From contig JADJSV010000018.1 in NCBI GenBank assembly GCA_016711505.1, positions 310,001-374,000 on the forward strand: DNA of 64,000 nucleotides. Direction: 5' to 3'. The stretch comes from Bacteroidota bacterium. Lineage in GTDB: Bacteria; Bacteroidota; Bacteroidia; AKYH767-A; 2013-40CM-41-45. A model generated the notes under the pieces. That model had not been told where the DNA came from, did no database searches, and worked only from the letters and a program-made list of their open reading frames with translations. Numbering within the stretch: position 1 is the first letter of the stretch; every line of letters begins with the position of its first letter. Both the position numbers and the translations under genes were made by a program. This document shows positions 40,222-49,009 of this stretch, in pieces.

Positions 40222-40227
40222 GTCGAA

Positions 40228-40306
40228 GTTCAATGTTCAAAGTTCAAAGTTCAAAGTTGGCTTCGTAGGTGACTACGAAGCCAACTTTGAACTTTGAACA
40301 TTGAAC
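40228..40306. repeat. Long hairpin between sufT and DUF2480 gene, with internal heptad repeat
   Basis: GTTCAATGTTCAAAG begins the left arm, which adds AAAGTTC units and continues AAAGTTGGCTTCGTAG. After a GTGA loop (40269-40272) the right arm reads CTACGAAGCCAACTTTG and ends ATTGAAC. The left arm has one extra heptad (AAAGTTC) compared with the right. It may terminate or attenuate transcription leaving the suf genes. Confidence 0.8.
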
Positions 40307-40327
40307 AAAAAAAACATTCTAAAGAAA

Positions 40328-40840
40328 ATGGAACCTATCATAAATAAAGTAGCTTCTTCCGGTCTTATCACCATCGACCTTGAAGATCTCTATCCTGAAG
40401 AAGAGCGTATACTTTTTGATCTAAAGCCGTGGTTGTTTCAGGAATTGATACTTAAAGAAAAAGACTTTCGTGAAAATTTAAAAACGCACGACTGGAGTCA
40501 ATACAAAGATAAATTTGTTGCTGTTGTTTGTTCAGCTGATGCAATTGTTCCGGCGTGGACGTACATGTTGATTTTTTCCCAGCTTGAACCTGTTGCTAAA
40601 AAAATTATTTTCGGTGATCTGAAGAGACTTGAAGAAGAAATTTTTGAAGATGTGATCGATTCAATCGATGCAGAAAAGTATCGTGATCAACGTGTGATCA
40701 TTAAAGGCTGTTCGAAAAAAGAAATTCCACTTTTTACTTATGCTGCATTGACTGCTAAGCTTCGTCCTTTTGTAAAGAGTATCATGTTTGGGGAACCTTG
40801 TAGTACTGTGCCGGTGTTCAAGAGGAAGGACACTGTTTAA
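40328..40840 (+). CDS. DUF2480 family protein
   Basis: Cytoplasmic protein of 170 residues; ATG 40328 chosen (MEPIINKVASSGLITIDLED) over a TTG nine codons earlier that lies in the hairpin's right arm. DUF2480 proteins are typical companions of SUF operons in Bacteroidota. Visible blocks are WLFQELILKEKDFRENLKTHDW, VAVVCSADAIVPAWTYML, VIIKGCSKKEIPLFTY and the C-terminal FGEPCSTVPVFKRK. Three cysteines in short motifs may hint at metal or cluster contact, but no function is established. Confidence 0.88.
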   Translation: MEPIINKVASSGLITIDLEDLYPEEERILFDLKPWLFQELILKEKDFRENLKTHDWSQYKDKFVAVVCSADAIVPAWTYMLIFSQLEPVAKKIIFGDLKRLEEEIFEDVIDSIDAEKYRDQRVIIKGCSKKEIPLFTYAALTAKLRPFVKSIMFGEPCSTVPVFKRKDTV

Positions 40841-41002
40841 ATTAGGTCAAAGGTTAAAGGTCAAAGGTCACGCGGACTGGCAAAACTCCTAGCTTAATTG
40901 GAAATTTCGACTTTTTCTGTGGTTTTTCTGCGTTTTCTGCGCAATTCTGCGGGAAATAAATTTTTGTCGCTATTATTTTGGAATATGCTGAAAATTGATT
41001 TG

Positions 41003-41028
41003 CTTTGTATCGCAAAGTACTTTTAAAT
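41003..41028 (+). promoter_or_regulatory. Operator-like site 1 with overlapping -7 box
   Basis: CTTTG, five variable bases, then CAAAGTACTTTTAAAT. The centre AAAGTACTTT is a perfect palindrome and the flanks CTTTG/CAAAG form a second dyad. TACTTTTA resembles the TAnnTTTG promoter box. An identical arrangement occurs at 41991-42016, and the gene between encodes a DNA-binding protein. Confidence 0.7.
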
Positions 41029-41037
41029 CAATCAAAA

Positions 41038-41676
41038 ATGAACCAGCAGGAAAAGCAACTAGAAACACTGACAGAGATCCGTTCACTCATGGAACGCTCT
41101 TCACGTTTTATTTCTCTCAGCGGACTCTCAGGAATATTTGCAGGAATTTTTGCTCTCCTGGGCGCAACTGCTGTCGCTGTTAATTATGGTTTTACATTCG
41201 ATTCAATGTTTTATTATGGAAAAGCAGAACTTGAAACAGGTGAAGCAAATTTGTCTTTTTATATTTTCTTTGGAATTATTGCATTAAGTATGGTTGTCGC
41301 TTCGCTGACTTTTGGTTACTACTTTACTTCTAAAAAAGCAAAAAAGAATAACCTTGCAGTATGGGATTCATCTGCAAAAAGATTACTCATTAATTTATTT
41401 ATTCCTTTAGTTACCGGCGGATTGTTTTGCGAAATTTTAATTTATCACGAACTACTTCCACTTGTTGTTCCTTCTACACTTATATTTTACGGACTTGCTT
41501 TACTCAATGCAAGTAAATACACATTAAACGATATTCGTTTTTTGGGAATCTGTGAAATTATTCTTGGATTAGCTTCAGCTATATTTGTGAAATATGGATT
41601 ACTTTGCTGGACAATCGGTTTTGGTTTACTTCATATCATTTATGGTACAGCAATGTATTACAAGTACGAGCGATGA
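41038..41676 (+). CDS. Polytopic membrane protein of a regulator-linked cassette (unknown)
   Basis: Inner-membrane protein of 212 residues. The ATG at 41038 is used; an earlier TTG in frame lies inside the operator-like site and would be an odd start. A short amphipathic N-terminus (QEKQLETLTEIRSLMERSS) precedes six hydrophobic segments, the first rich in glycine (LSGLSGIFAGIFALLGATAV). No transporter signature is recognised. The stop overlaps the regulator's ATG (ATGA), so the two genes are coupled. It is a recurrent Bacteroidota gene found next to such regulators; function unknown. Confidence 0.8.
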   Translation: MNQQEKQLETLTEIRSLMERSSRFISLSGLSGIFAGIFALLGATAVAVNYGFTFDSMFYYGKAELETGEANLSFYIFFGIIALSMVVASLTFGYYFTSKKAKKNNLAVWDSSAKRLLINLFIPLVTGGLFCEILIYHELLPLVVPSTLIFYGLALLNASKYTLNDIRFLGICEIILGLASAIFVKYGLLCWTIGFGLLHIIYGTAMYYKYER

Positions 41677-41972
41677 AAAATTATATCGACGATCTTAATA
41701 AAGCATTCGAAAGCAGGATCAGGCTCGGTATCATGTCCATTCTCATGGTCAATGATTCGGTTGACTTTAATACTTTCAAAGAATTGCTCAATATTACAGA
41801 TGGTAACCTTGCCAGTCATGCTGCTGCCTTAGAAAAACTGGAATTCATTCTGATCAGAAAACAATTCGTTGGAAAAAAACCTAATACGACTTATGCAATT
41901 ACAAAAAAGGGACGTAAAGCTTTCGGAGAACATCTCGATGGACTTGAAAAATTATTAAAAAAAAGAGAGTGA
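41673..41972 (+). CDS. Winged-helix transcriptional regulator (HTH_34-like)
   Basis: Small DNA-binding protein of 99 residues starting at ATG 41673. Layout: MKNYIDDLNKAFESRIRLGI (dimerisation helix), IMSILMVNDSVDFNTFKELL, recognition helix NITDGNLASHAAALEKLEF, beta-wing IRKQFVGKKPNTTYAITKKG and a C-terminal helix. This is the winged-helix fold of the HTH_34/MarR-like family; no metal or cofactor site is seen. It overlaps the preceding membrane gene (ATGA). Identical operator-like sequences precede both the membrane gene and the next gene, so it very likely controls them and itself. Confidence 0.9.
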   Translation: MKNYIDDLNKAFESRIRLGIMSILMVNDSVDFNTFKELLNITDGNLASHAAALEKLEFILIRKQFVGKKPNTTYAITKKGRKAFGEHLDGLEKLLKKRE

Positions 41973-41990
41973 TATTTTTTTATACCATCA

Positions 41991-42016
41991 CTTTGAAATA
42001 CAAAGTACTTTTAAAT
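41991..42016 (+). promoter_or_regulatory. Operator-like site 2
   Basis: CTTTG, five bases, CAAAGTACTTTTAAAT: the same motif, spacing and orientation as at 41003-41028, placed 50 bases before the DUF4173/LRR gene. Only the five spacer bases and the outer flanks differ. Confidence 0.7.
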
Positions 42017-42066
42017 AAAGAAACTAGAAACTCATACAAACGAAATTAATCCTAAATATATCTAAA

Positions 42067-43896
42067 ATGAAAAAGAACGATTGGATACTGATCATCAGTG
42101 TAATCTTATACAGCTTCCTATTCTATAATCAATTTGCAGGAGTGAATTTTTTAATTTTCAACATCGCTCTGATAATTGGATTATTGTTGAAAGAAAGGGA
42201 ACTTGTTAAAAATAAAAAGTGGAAACTTTCAGCATTCCTGAGTCTGGGAACTTCTCTGGCAATAACCATTTATGGAAACGGACTCGCAGTATTTGCAAAT
42301 GTTATTGCTTTAAGTTTGCTTTCTGCATTTAGTTTAAGAAACAACAATTCATTTTTAATATCACTTGCATTTTCTTTTTATTCTTATGCAACGTCCGTTT
42401 TTTATATGGTACTGGATTGGCAAAAGCGAGCAAATAGTGAAGCAACAAAATCAGTACCTTCAGTTAAAAGAACATTTCTGATCATAATACCTGTTCTGAT
42501 CACAATATTCTTTTTGTTTCTCTACAGAGCGTCAAATCCATTGTTCAATGATTTTATTAAGAAAATAAATCTGGATTTTATTTCATTTGAGCTTATCTTT
42601 TTTACAATATTTGGATTTATACTTCTTTATGGTTTTTATTATCACAGAAAGATAAATCTTATCTCTGCGATAGATGAAAATTCTAAGCAATCTATATCAG
42701 CCGGCGCAAGCGAATCCACATTAATATTTGGAAAATCACTTTCGCAAAGCGATGAATTATTTTCAGGAAAACTTCTCTTCGTCTTGTTGAATATTCTGGT
42801 GCTAATAATAAATATTCTGGATTTTGACTTTTTATTTATTAGTCATCATTTACCGGAAGATGTAACATATTCTCAATTTGTTCATCAGGGAATCGGAGCA
42901 TTGATCTTTTCAATTGTTATGTCTGTACTGATTATTCTCTTCTATTTCCGGGGCGGGATCAATTTTTCGAAAGATAATAAACTAATAAAGACACTTGCTT
43001 ACTTATGGATAATTCAGAACGTGATCATGCTAATCTCAACCTCAATGAGGAACGGCATGTATATAAATGAATATGGACTGACATATAAACGAATTGGAGT
43101 ATTTATTTATCTTCTTCTTACTACAATTGGTCTGATTACAACATCTATAAAGATCGCAAAATATAAAACCACATCCTTCCTTATCAGGATAAACTCTTGG
43201 CTGTTTTATTTTGTTCTTGTTATTTCATGTTTTGTAAATTGGGATATGTTTATCACCAATTACAATATTAAACATAGTGGGAAAGTCAGTAAAGATTATC
43301 TGGTTATGCTTTCTGAAACAAATCTCCCGGAACTTTTTAAACTTGAAAAGGAAGACGTTAAATTAATGAAATCTGTTATTGGTGATTCGGTTACTGATGC
43401 ACAGAGATATTATGAAGTACAATTGGGGACTAAACTTTTTGAATTTATGAAGCAGGATAAACAAATGGATTGGCGGTCCTGGAATTATGATCATTCACAA
43501 GTGAAGAATGATCTTATCGATTTAAATAGTCGTTCTGAAATCCCACGGGTCAGGTTAGTAGAGAAAGGATTATATGATCTCAATGTAATTAAAGAGTTCT
43601 GGAATTTGACAGACTTGGATGTTCAGTCGAATTACATAAGATCTGTATCTGAAATTAAATTCTTCCCCGGACTTGTAAAACTTGATCTTGGTTGGAATCG
43701 AATTTCGAGATTGGAAGGAATTGATAATCTTCAAAAGTTAGAGTATCTTAATTTGAGAGGAAATCCTATCACAGACTATTCGCCTTTACTTAAGCTGAAT
43801 AATCTTAAAGAACTTCATTTGCCGATAAATATATCGAATGCACAAGTAGACTCCCTGAAATTACGTTTCCCGGATTTGATTCTTGTCAAGTATTAA
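42067..43896 (+). CDS. DUF4173-type membrane protein with leucine-rich repeat tail
   Basis: Protein of 609 residues. About 13 hydrophobic segments (about 1-410) include the DUF4173 hallmark FLYRASNPLFNDF (near 155). A soluble C-terminal region (about 420-609) carries three or four leucine-rich repeats of about 22 residues (LTDLDVQSNYI, LVKLDLGWNRISRLEGIDNL, LEYLNLRGNPITDYSPLLKL, LKELHLPINIS). A membrane DUF4173 core plus LRR tail is an unusual pairing. The gene follows operator-like site 2 and lies between a winged-helix regulator and another polytopic protein. Function unknown; LRRs suggest a protein-protein contact. Confidence 0.82.
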   Translation: MKKNDWILIISVILYSFLFYNQFAGVNFLIFNIALIIGLLLKERELVKNKKWKLSAFLSLGTSLAITIYGNGLAVFANVIALSLLSAFSLRNNNSFLISLAFSFYSYATSVFYMVLDWQKRANSEATKSVPSVKRTFLIIIPVLITIFFLFLYRASNPLFNDFIKKINLDFISFELIFFTIFGFILLYGFYYHRKINLISAIDENSKQSISAGASESTLIFGKSLSQSDELFSGKLLFVLLNILVLIINILDFDFLFISHHLPEDVTYSQFVHQGIGALIFSIVMSVLIILFYFRGGINFSKDNKLIKTLAYLWIIQNVIMLISTSMRNGMYINEYGLTYKRIGVFIYLLLTTIGLITTSIKIAKYKTTSFLIRINSWLFYFVLVISCFVNWDMFITNYNIKHSGKVSKDYLVMLSETNLPELFKLEKEDVKLMKSVIGDSVTDAQRYYEVQLGTKLFEFMKQDKQMDWRSWNYDHSQVKNDLIDLNSRSEIPRVRLVEKGLYDLNVIKEFWNLTDLDVQSNYIRSVSEIKFFPGLVKLDLGWNRISRLEGIDNLQKLEYLNLRGNPITDYSPLLKLNNLKELHLPINISNAQVDSLKLRFPDLILVKY

Positions 43897-43927
43897 TTAA
43901 TTGTTCTACTGCTAATAATTAAAAACA

Positions 43928-44626
43928 ATGAAAACGATCAAATCAACCATGCTGTGGTTGACCCTGTTTGGTATAGCTATGGGTTTTCTTGAGACCTCTG
44001 TTGTAATTTATTTGCGGAAAATTTACTATCCGGATGGATTTCGCTTTCCATTAGTTGAAATTGGAAATGATATTTTATTGGTGGAAATATTAAGAGAATT
44101 TGCAACTATGATAATGCTTTTATCTATTGGATTGCTGATTGGAAAAACAAAATTACAACGATTCGCATTCTTTATTTTCAGTTTCGCTGTTTGGGATATA
44201 TTTTATTACATCTTTCTTAAAATATTAATTGACTGGCCGGAATCATTTCTGACACCTGATATTTTATTCTTAATTCCTGTTCCGTGGGTTGGACCGGTAG
44301 TGACACCGATCATCTTGTCTATATCAATGATTGTTTTATCATTTATTATCCTCCGACACGAAGAATCGCAGAAATCTAATTCTTTATTAAGAAGGGATTG
44401 GGTGCTATTGATCAGTGGGAGTCTAATTGCAATTATTTCATTCCTGATCAATTTTATAAAAACACTGGAAGAAATGATGATGTCTTCAGTTTTTGGAAAT
44501 AAAATGTCCATCGAAATAATTGAGCCAAACTTTTCATACCTTAACTGGACAGTATTTGGAATTGGCGAATGCCTGATTGTCTATGCAATTATCGGTATCA
44601 TGAAAAAGAAACCGTTAATTGCATAG
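43928..44626 (+). CDS. Polytopic membrane protein (unknown), last gene of the cassette
   Basis: Membrane protein of 232 residues with about six hydrophobic segments. Conserved-looking polar motifs sit between helices: IAMGFLETSVVIYLRKIYYP (near 16-35), FAVWDIFYYIFLK, LIPVPWVGPVVTPI and a final YLNWTVFGIGECLIVY. These look like family-specific active or binding residues but match no named family I know. It starts 31 bases after the DUF4173/LRR gene, so the two are probably co-transcribed. It is convergent with a T9SS cargo gene. Confidence 0.78.
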   Translation: MKTIKSTMLWLTLFGIAMGFLETSVVIYLRKIYYPDGFRFPLVEIGNDILLVEILREFATMIMLLSIGLLIGKTKLQRFAFFIFSFAVWDIFYYIFLKILIDWPESFLTPDILFLIPVPWVGPVVTPIILSISMIVLSFIILRHEESQKSNSLLRRDWVLLISGSLIAIISFLINFIKTLEEMMMSSVFGNKMSIEIIEPNFSYLNWTVFGIGECLIVYAIIGIMKKKPLIA

Positions 44627-44645
44627 ATTATTATCAGGAATAAAT

Positions 44646-46108
44646 TTATTCGATTACCAATTTTTTCACCACGGAATAATCTCCGGAAAAGATTTCAGCA
44701 GAATAAATTCCGCTTGCAAATGATGAAGTATTTACCTGAACGTTATCAGAATTGAGATCAGCCTGGTAAATAATCTTACCAAGCATATCAGATACACGAA
44801 CCTTCAAGTTGTTTCCTTTCAATCTGGAGACATCGATTGTTATATTGTTTTTTGCAGGATTAGGATAAATTGAAAAATCCAAAAATTTGTTTTCATCTAT
44901 TCCTGTGAACAAATCATGTGAAGGCCATGAGGTAACTTGCGATAGGGCATTCCATACAAGATTATCTACATCAGTTGATAGTTGTGTACCATTTGCCGGA
45001 CGAGTATTTAAAAGAATAGCCCAGTTTAATTGTAAATTTCCTGCCCGAACGAATTCTGTTGTTGTACCCGACAAAGATCCATTATGCCACCAGTTGTTAA
45101 AGGAGTTTACGGCAAATCCACATGCATAATTTGGATCGGTTGTCGATGGTTTGATCATCGTGTCAATTGTTGCTGTTGTAAGGATATCCGGCTTTGTTGT
45201 AAACCGATCGACAGAAACTAAAAATTTGCATAGATCTTCTGCAGACGAAACCCAGCCACCATGAGCATCCATGTACTCAATATTGAAACCTGCGTAAGGC
45301 CATGGAACTTGCGTTGAATTATCATATACAGATGAAGCCAGGGGAGCAAACGGATAGTCATAGTACGTTACTTCATTCGGTAAAATATCTGCTTCAAGAT
45401 TTCTTCCAAGCTGAATTTCGGTAATACCCATTGGTACGAAAATAGTTCCACGAAGATAATTTTCATAACTCTCACCGGTAATTTTTCTATTACTCTTCCT
45501 AAAATACAATATCCGAAGTTTGAATATTGTGCTTGAGTTCCGGGATCAAAATCAAGCATTTTATTTGCAAGCATATAACGAATCATTGTAACTGCATCAC
45601 CCGGTGGTGGTACACTCATAAAGGTTGCAATATTGTAAGCGTTGAACATCGGATCTCCGGAGATATTTCTATTCCATCCGCCTTCATGTTGCAATAATTG
45701 TCTGACAGTAATATCTGTTACTCTGCTATCAAGAATATTCTGGTAAATGGAATCATTCAAAATTCCGGTTGGTCCGAAAACTTTTGCATCGAGTGTAAGT
45801 AAACCTTGTTCGAAAAGTTTCATAACTGCAACTGATGTTATCGGTTTTGATAAACTCGCAATTCGGAATACACTATTTGGTTGAACAAGTGAAGATGTAG
45901 ATGTATTTGCATAGCCAAATCCCCGATTGTAAACAAGCCTTCCATGATAAGTTAAAGCCAATTGGCCACCCGGCACACTATGGTTTGCGAGTAAGGTAGT
46001 CATTGCTGCATCAAAGGCAGCTAATTCAGGTACGTATAATCCTGTTTGTGCTTTTGTTTGTATTATACTACTGACGAGAATGAGAATAGAAGTAAAGATT
46101 TTTTTCAT
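44646..46108 (-). CDS. Serine beta-lactamase-fold hydrolase with T9SS sorting domain, frameshifted
   Basis: Exported serine hydrolase in two frames. Start 46108 (MKKIFTSILILVSSIIQTKAQ). SxxK motif SLSK is in FRIASLSKPITSVAVM and YSN in AQYSNFGYCILG. The first frame leaves the alignment after VIEKLPV; the second resumes with KITGESYENYLRGTIFVPMG, continues with WWHNGSLSGTTTEFV (an HxG-type third motif) and ends in a type A sorting domain (YPNPAKNNITI to VVKKLVIE). The break is the T run 45482-45486 (five; six expected on the minus strand). About 487 residues. It differs from the TPR-bearing paralogue at 2827-4314 in having a sorting tail. Confidence 0.87.
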
Positions 46109-46256
46109 AGTGATGAGGTTAAGTGATGTTTTCGGATATATTGAATTCAAACTTTCGGGAATTTGAATTTATTTAATTCAAACAGGTAGTAAAACAAATT
46201 ACTTCAATATTATCAGTTATAAAAATACTTAAAATTGATTACGATGACAAAAATTA

Positions 46257-46565
46257 TTAATGATTACGCAAGTAGAAAGCTAATATTATCAATGTGAAAC
46301 TTGCCGGAATTCCAATTATGAGTGACCAGAATAAACTTTTCGAATTGTCCCATTTTTGCAGCAAAAACAAATATATCAGGTATGAAAGTAGAAAAGTTGG
46401 GACAAAATAAATGAGTAATGCTACCAGATTCCCTATTTTAAATAAATCTCCGACTTCCTTAGTCTCATAGTCAAGCCAGAATAATCCCCAACATGCAAGT
46501 AAAACAGAAAATGACAGAATCAAAGTTGATTTGAATGATGATTTGGTAATGGTCTGGGTTGTCAT
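46257..46565 (-). CDS. Small membrane protein (unknown)
   Basis: Protein of 102 residues with three hydrophobic segments (about 13-30, 44-68 and 78-97), a basic N-terminus and a short KWDNSK loop. No family is recognised. It lies between a hydrolase gene and a GT-C-like gene, transcribed leftward with the latter 37 bases upstream, so they may form a unit. Coding by its regular membrane pattern. Confidence 0.65.
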   Translation of the reverse strand: MTTQTITKSSFKSTLILSFSVLLACWGLFWLDYETKEVGDLFKIGNLVALLIYFVPTFLLSYLIYLFLLQKWDNSKSLFWSLIIGIPASFTLIILAFYLRNH

Positions 46566-46602
46566 TCTAGGGTTTTTTTGACTAACGAATTCGATTCCTT
46601 CT

Positions 46603-48114
46603 TTATTTTATTTGTAACGGTAAAATTAGTTTATCAAAATCGGTTTTAAATTTACTGTCGAGAACAGGAGTTACCTTATCACTGAAGGAAAAATGAACGC
46701 CTTCAATGATTTTCTCTCTATGTTCAATTGGACAGTTTTCTACTATAGAAATTAACTTTAGAAGATCTTTCTGTTCTTTTTTATTCTCAAGAATTGTTGC
46801 TGATAAGCCCCAGCCTAATCCAATAGTAAATTCATCACGAAATTCAGCTTTTGAAATATCTCTTATCTTAAATAATTTTTCTGTATCATGTCCGAATTTT
46901 CTTGCCGTAACCCATCCGGCTGCTTTGTAAAGCGGATATTCTGTTTTTTTTGTTGAATAAATGTATTCGGTGGATGCAATTACACAAAGTAATATCCAGC
47001 TGACGAGTAAGAAGTATTTACTTTTTGCCGAATGATAAAAACCAGCCATCATTATCAGGACTAGAACTGGAATGATGTAACATAAGTGCCGGTAGAATAC
47101 ATAGCCTTTGTGTTCAAAGTACCATGTAAAGAATGGACTAAAAGAATATAGAATGAAAAAAATTATCACAAGAGAAATAGAAAGTGATTTAATCTGTAGC
47201 GAAATTGTCTTTGACCGAATGAAGAAAATAATTCCGGTCAAAATGAATGCTGCAATTATATATTTCAGTATTGAACTTAATAGAGCGGGAGAGTTTAGCA
47301 AAAACGATCCGGGAAGAGTTTTATACCAGACTTCCATAAAATTTGTTAAACTCGTTGTTGTCAAAAAATTATTTAAAGGAACTCCACGAATTGATGCAAC
47401 AGGATTTTTTTCCAGACCAAATCCGGTGTCGATAAAAATTCTTGTATATAAGTGCGGCATTAAAATTATAAAGCAAGTAAGACTAAATTTTAATAACGAT
47501 TTTACCCGCATTCCGGTGAAATTTTCTGAAAGCAATATGTACAGGATAGAAAGTATGACCAACGATATGTTGTCGTAAGAATAGGAGATAGCAATTCCTG
47601 ACAACAATCCCAGAAATATTATCAGATTTTTTGATTGCTTGTATGTTACTGCTATGTATAAAAAAAGAAATGGAAAAAATGATGATAGGGCATGCATTCC
47701 AAAATTTACAATGGTCCAAGGAATAAGAAGAGGAATAGAAAAAATTGTCCATACACCAAACCATAATGCAACTTGTTTCCCAAAGACTTGTTCTGCTACT
47801 CTTATCTGAATCAATCGGGAGAAAAAATCAATTGCTAAAGCAACCCAGGATAAAGTTGGTAATATATTTTCAAAAGGCCGGAATAGAATGGAAATAAAAC
47901 CGAAAAGAAAACTCCCGCCTTCGTGTGGATAATGAATGAACTGTAAATATGAGAATGAAAGACTGTTGAACATTTCATCAATGCTCAATCCCCATGCTAA
48001 TTGATCAGGAGAAGATAACCAGGCTTTTGTCGAATATCCATAAATAAACCGCACAATTGTTCCTGCAATGAGAATTAAAGTCAGATGGCGGTTATTTATT
48101 TTTTCATTTGTCAT
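46603..48114 (-). CDS. GT-C-like polytopic membrane protein (putative glycosyltransferase)
   Basis: Membrane protein of 503 residues with about eleven hydrophobic segments and a soluble C-terminus (about 400-503). The first large loop contains SPDQLAWGLSIDEMFNSLSF with acidic residues near the position of the GT-C DxD/ExD donor site, followed by HYPHEGGSFLFGF. This layout fits dolichyl/undecaprenyl-phosphate-sugar-dependent transferases of the PMT/ArnT superfamily, but motif support is modest. The next leftward gene is a small membrane protein. Substrate unknown. Confidence 0.7.
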   Translation of the reverse strand: MTNEKINNRHLTLILIAGTIVRFIYGYSTKAWLSSPDQLAWGLSIDEMFNSLSFSYLQFIHYPHEGGSFLFGFISILFRPFENILPTLSWVALAIDFFSRLIQIRVAEQVFGKQVALWFGVWTIFSIPLLIPWTIVNFGMHALSSFFPFLFLYIAVTYKQSKNLIIFLGLLSGIAISYSYDNISLVILSILYILLSENFTGMRVKSLLKFSLTCFIILMPHLYTRIFIDTGFGLEKNPVASIRGVPLNNFLTTTSLTNFMEVWYKTLPGSFLLNSPALLSSILKYIIAAFILTGIIFFIRSKTISLQIKSLSISLVIIFFILYSFSPFFTWYFEHKGYVFYRHLCYIIPVLVLIMMAGFYHSAKSKYFLLVSWILLCVIASTEYIYSTKKTEYPLYKAAGWVTARKFGHDTEKLFKIRDISKAEFRDEFTIGLGWGLSATILENKKEQKDLLKLISIVENCPIEHREKIIEGVHFSFSDKVTPVLDSKFKTDFDKLILPLQIK

Positions 48115-48202
48115 TAGGGGATGTTTCGGTGGCTAATATATTGAAATTCTTTATAAGATTTAGCCAATGGAATATGTAATGAATTTAATCTGGTAAAAAA
48201 TA

Positions 48203-48312
48203 AAACACTAAGATCACTAAGTTTTTAGCACAAGAACACAAGTGATGCTCTTTTCATAGTACCTTTATAGCTGATTTAGTTGAACTCGAAAGTTAGTGAT
48301 CTTAGTGTTAAC
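48203..48312. repeat. Long dispersed palindrome, copy B
   Basis: AACACTAAGATCACTAAG at the left and TTAGTGATCTTAGTGTTAA at the right pair, and the internal CACAAGAACACAAGTGATGC matches the inverted complement of copy A (25648-25743). The right side has about 20 unrelated bases inserted. It lies in the gap between two leftward genes. Confidence 0.75.
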
Positions 48313-48341
48313 CCTTTTCTAAAATTAGTTTCAAGCATTCA

Positions 48342-48932
48342 TTAGAATAAGACCTGATACCCAAAATGAATTGCAACGATATATGAAAATTTATCAATAC
48401 TGAATTCATTTTCGGCTATGTAATTTTGTCCTGAAGTAATAATTTCTTTTCCAACATTTACCCATGGATTCAAATAGAAACCTGAATTCCGAAATGGTTT
48501 ATAAACGTAGCCAACCCTTAGATTTGGATAGATACTTTTAAAATTCATGGCTTCTTTTCTTGCATTTATTCCGATCGTTTTTGAATAATAAAAAACGGAC
48601 GGACCCAAATGAAAACCGGATCTGTTGTCTGATAAAAAGTAATCAGCAAACAAAGCATAACTGGTATTGATCTTCACATCACGGAAACCTTTTTCGAAAT
48701 TTGATTTCTTCATCATTTTATCCGGAAAATCGGAACGATAAACGGAACCTGTGATTGTGAAGTGATTTAATGTGGAAGGACTATATTTCATACTAAAAGA
48801 GTATCCGCCCAGGATAAACGGTGCCGGATCCAATTCGATGGAAAGATAATTCTTCGATGTTGACAAGGTGTCTTCCTTGGCACTTGCTGCAAGTCCAAGC
48901 AGAAGAAAGGCGATGATTTTGATATTTTTCAT
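48342..48932 (-). CDS. Small outer-membrane beta-barrel-like protein (unknown)
   Basis: Exported protein of 196 residues; start at 48932 (MKNIKIIAFLLLGLAASAKED, a clear signal peptide), 21 codons inside the longest frame. The mature chain shows alternating strands with aromatic girdle residues (FTITGSVYRSDF, YALFADYFLSDNRSG, FHLGPSVFYYSK, LRVGYVYKPFRNSGFYLNPW) and ends with IVAIHFGYQVLF, an aromatic C-terminus typical of outer-membrane barrels. It is 77 bases downstream of the Crp/Fnr gene on the same strand. Function unknown. Confidence 0.75.
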   Translation of the reverse strand: MKNIKIIAFLLLGLAASAKEDTLSTSKNYLSIELDPAPFILGGYSFSMKYSPSTLNHFTITGSVYRSDFPDKMMKKSNFEKGFRDVKINTSYALFADYFLSDNRSGFHLGPSVFYYSKTIGINARKEAMNFKSIYPNLRVGYVYKPFRNSGFYLNPWVNVGKEIITSGQNYIAENEFSIDKFSYIVAIHFGYQVLF

Positions 48933-49009
48933 TTGTTTTTGAGTTATTAATTGTCCGGCAAATAACCGGTCATTAAGTTTAATACCCATTAACAAATGAT
49001 AAAAAGTGA

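Noticed and set aside
40228..40306. Insertion-sequence end
   Set aside because: There is no transposase frame and no target duplication; the inverted arms form a single hairpin.
41005..41037. TTG start for the first cassette membrane protein
   Set aside because: The codon lies inside the operator-like motif, which is repeated upstream of another gene; ATG 41038 gives a normal N-terminus.
47108..47578. 156-residue open frame opposite the GT-C-like gene
   Set aside because: Antisense shadow of a well-supported membrane protein; composition is basic and unpatterned, with no start context.
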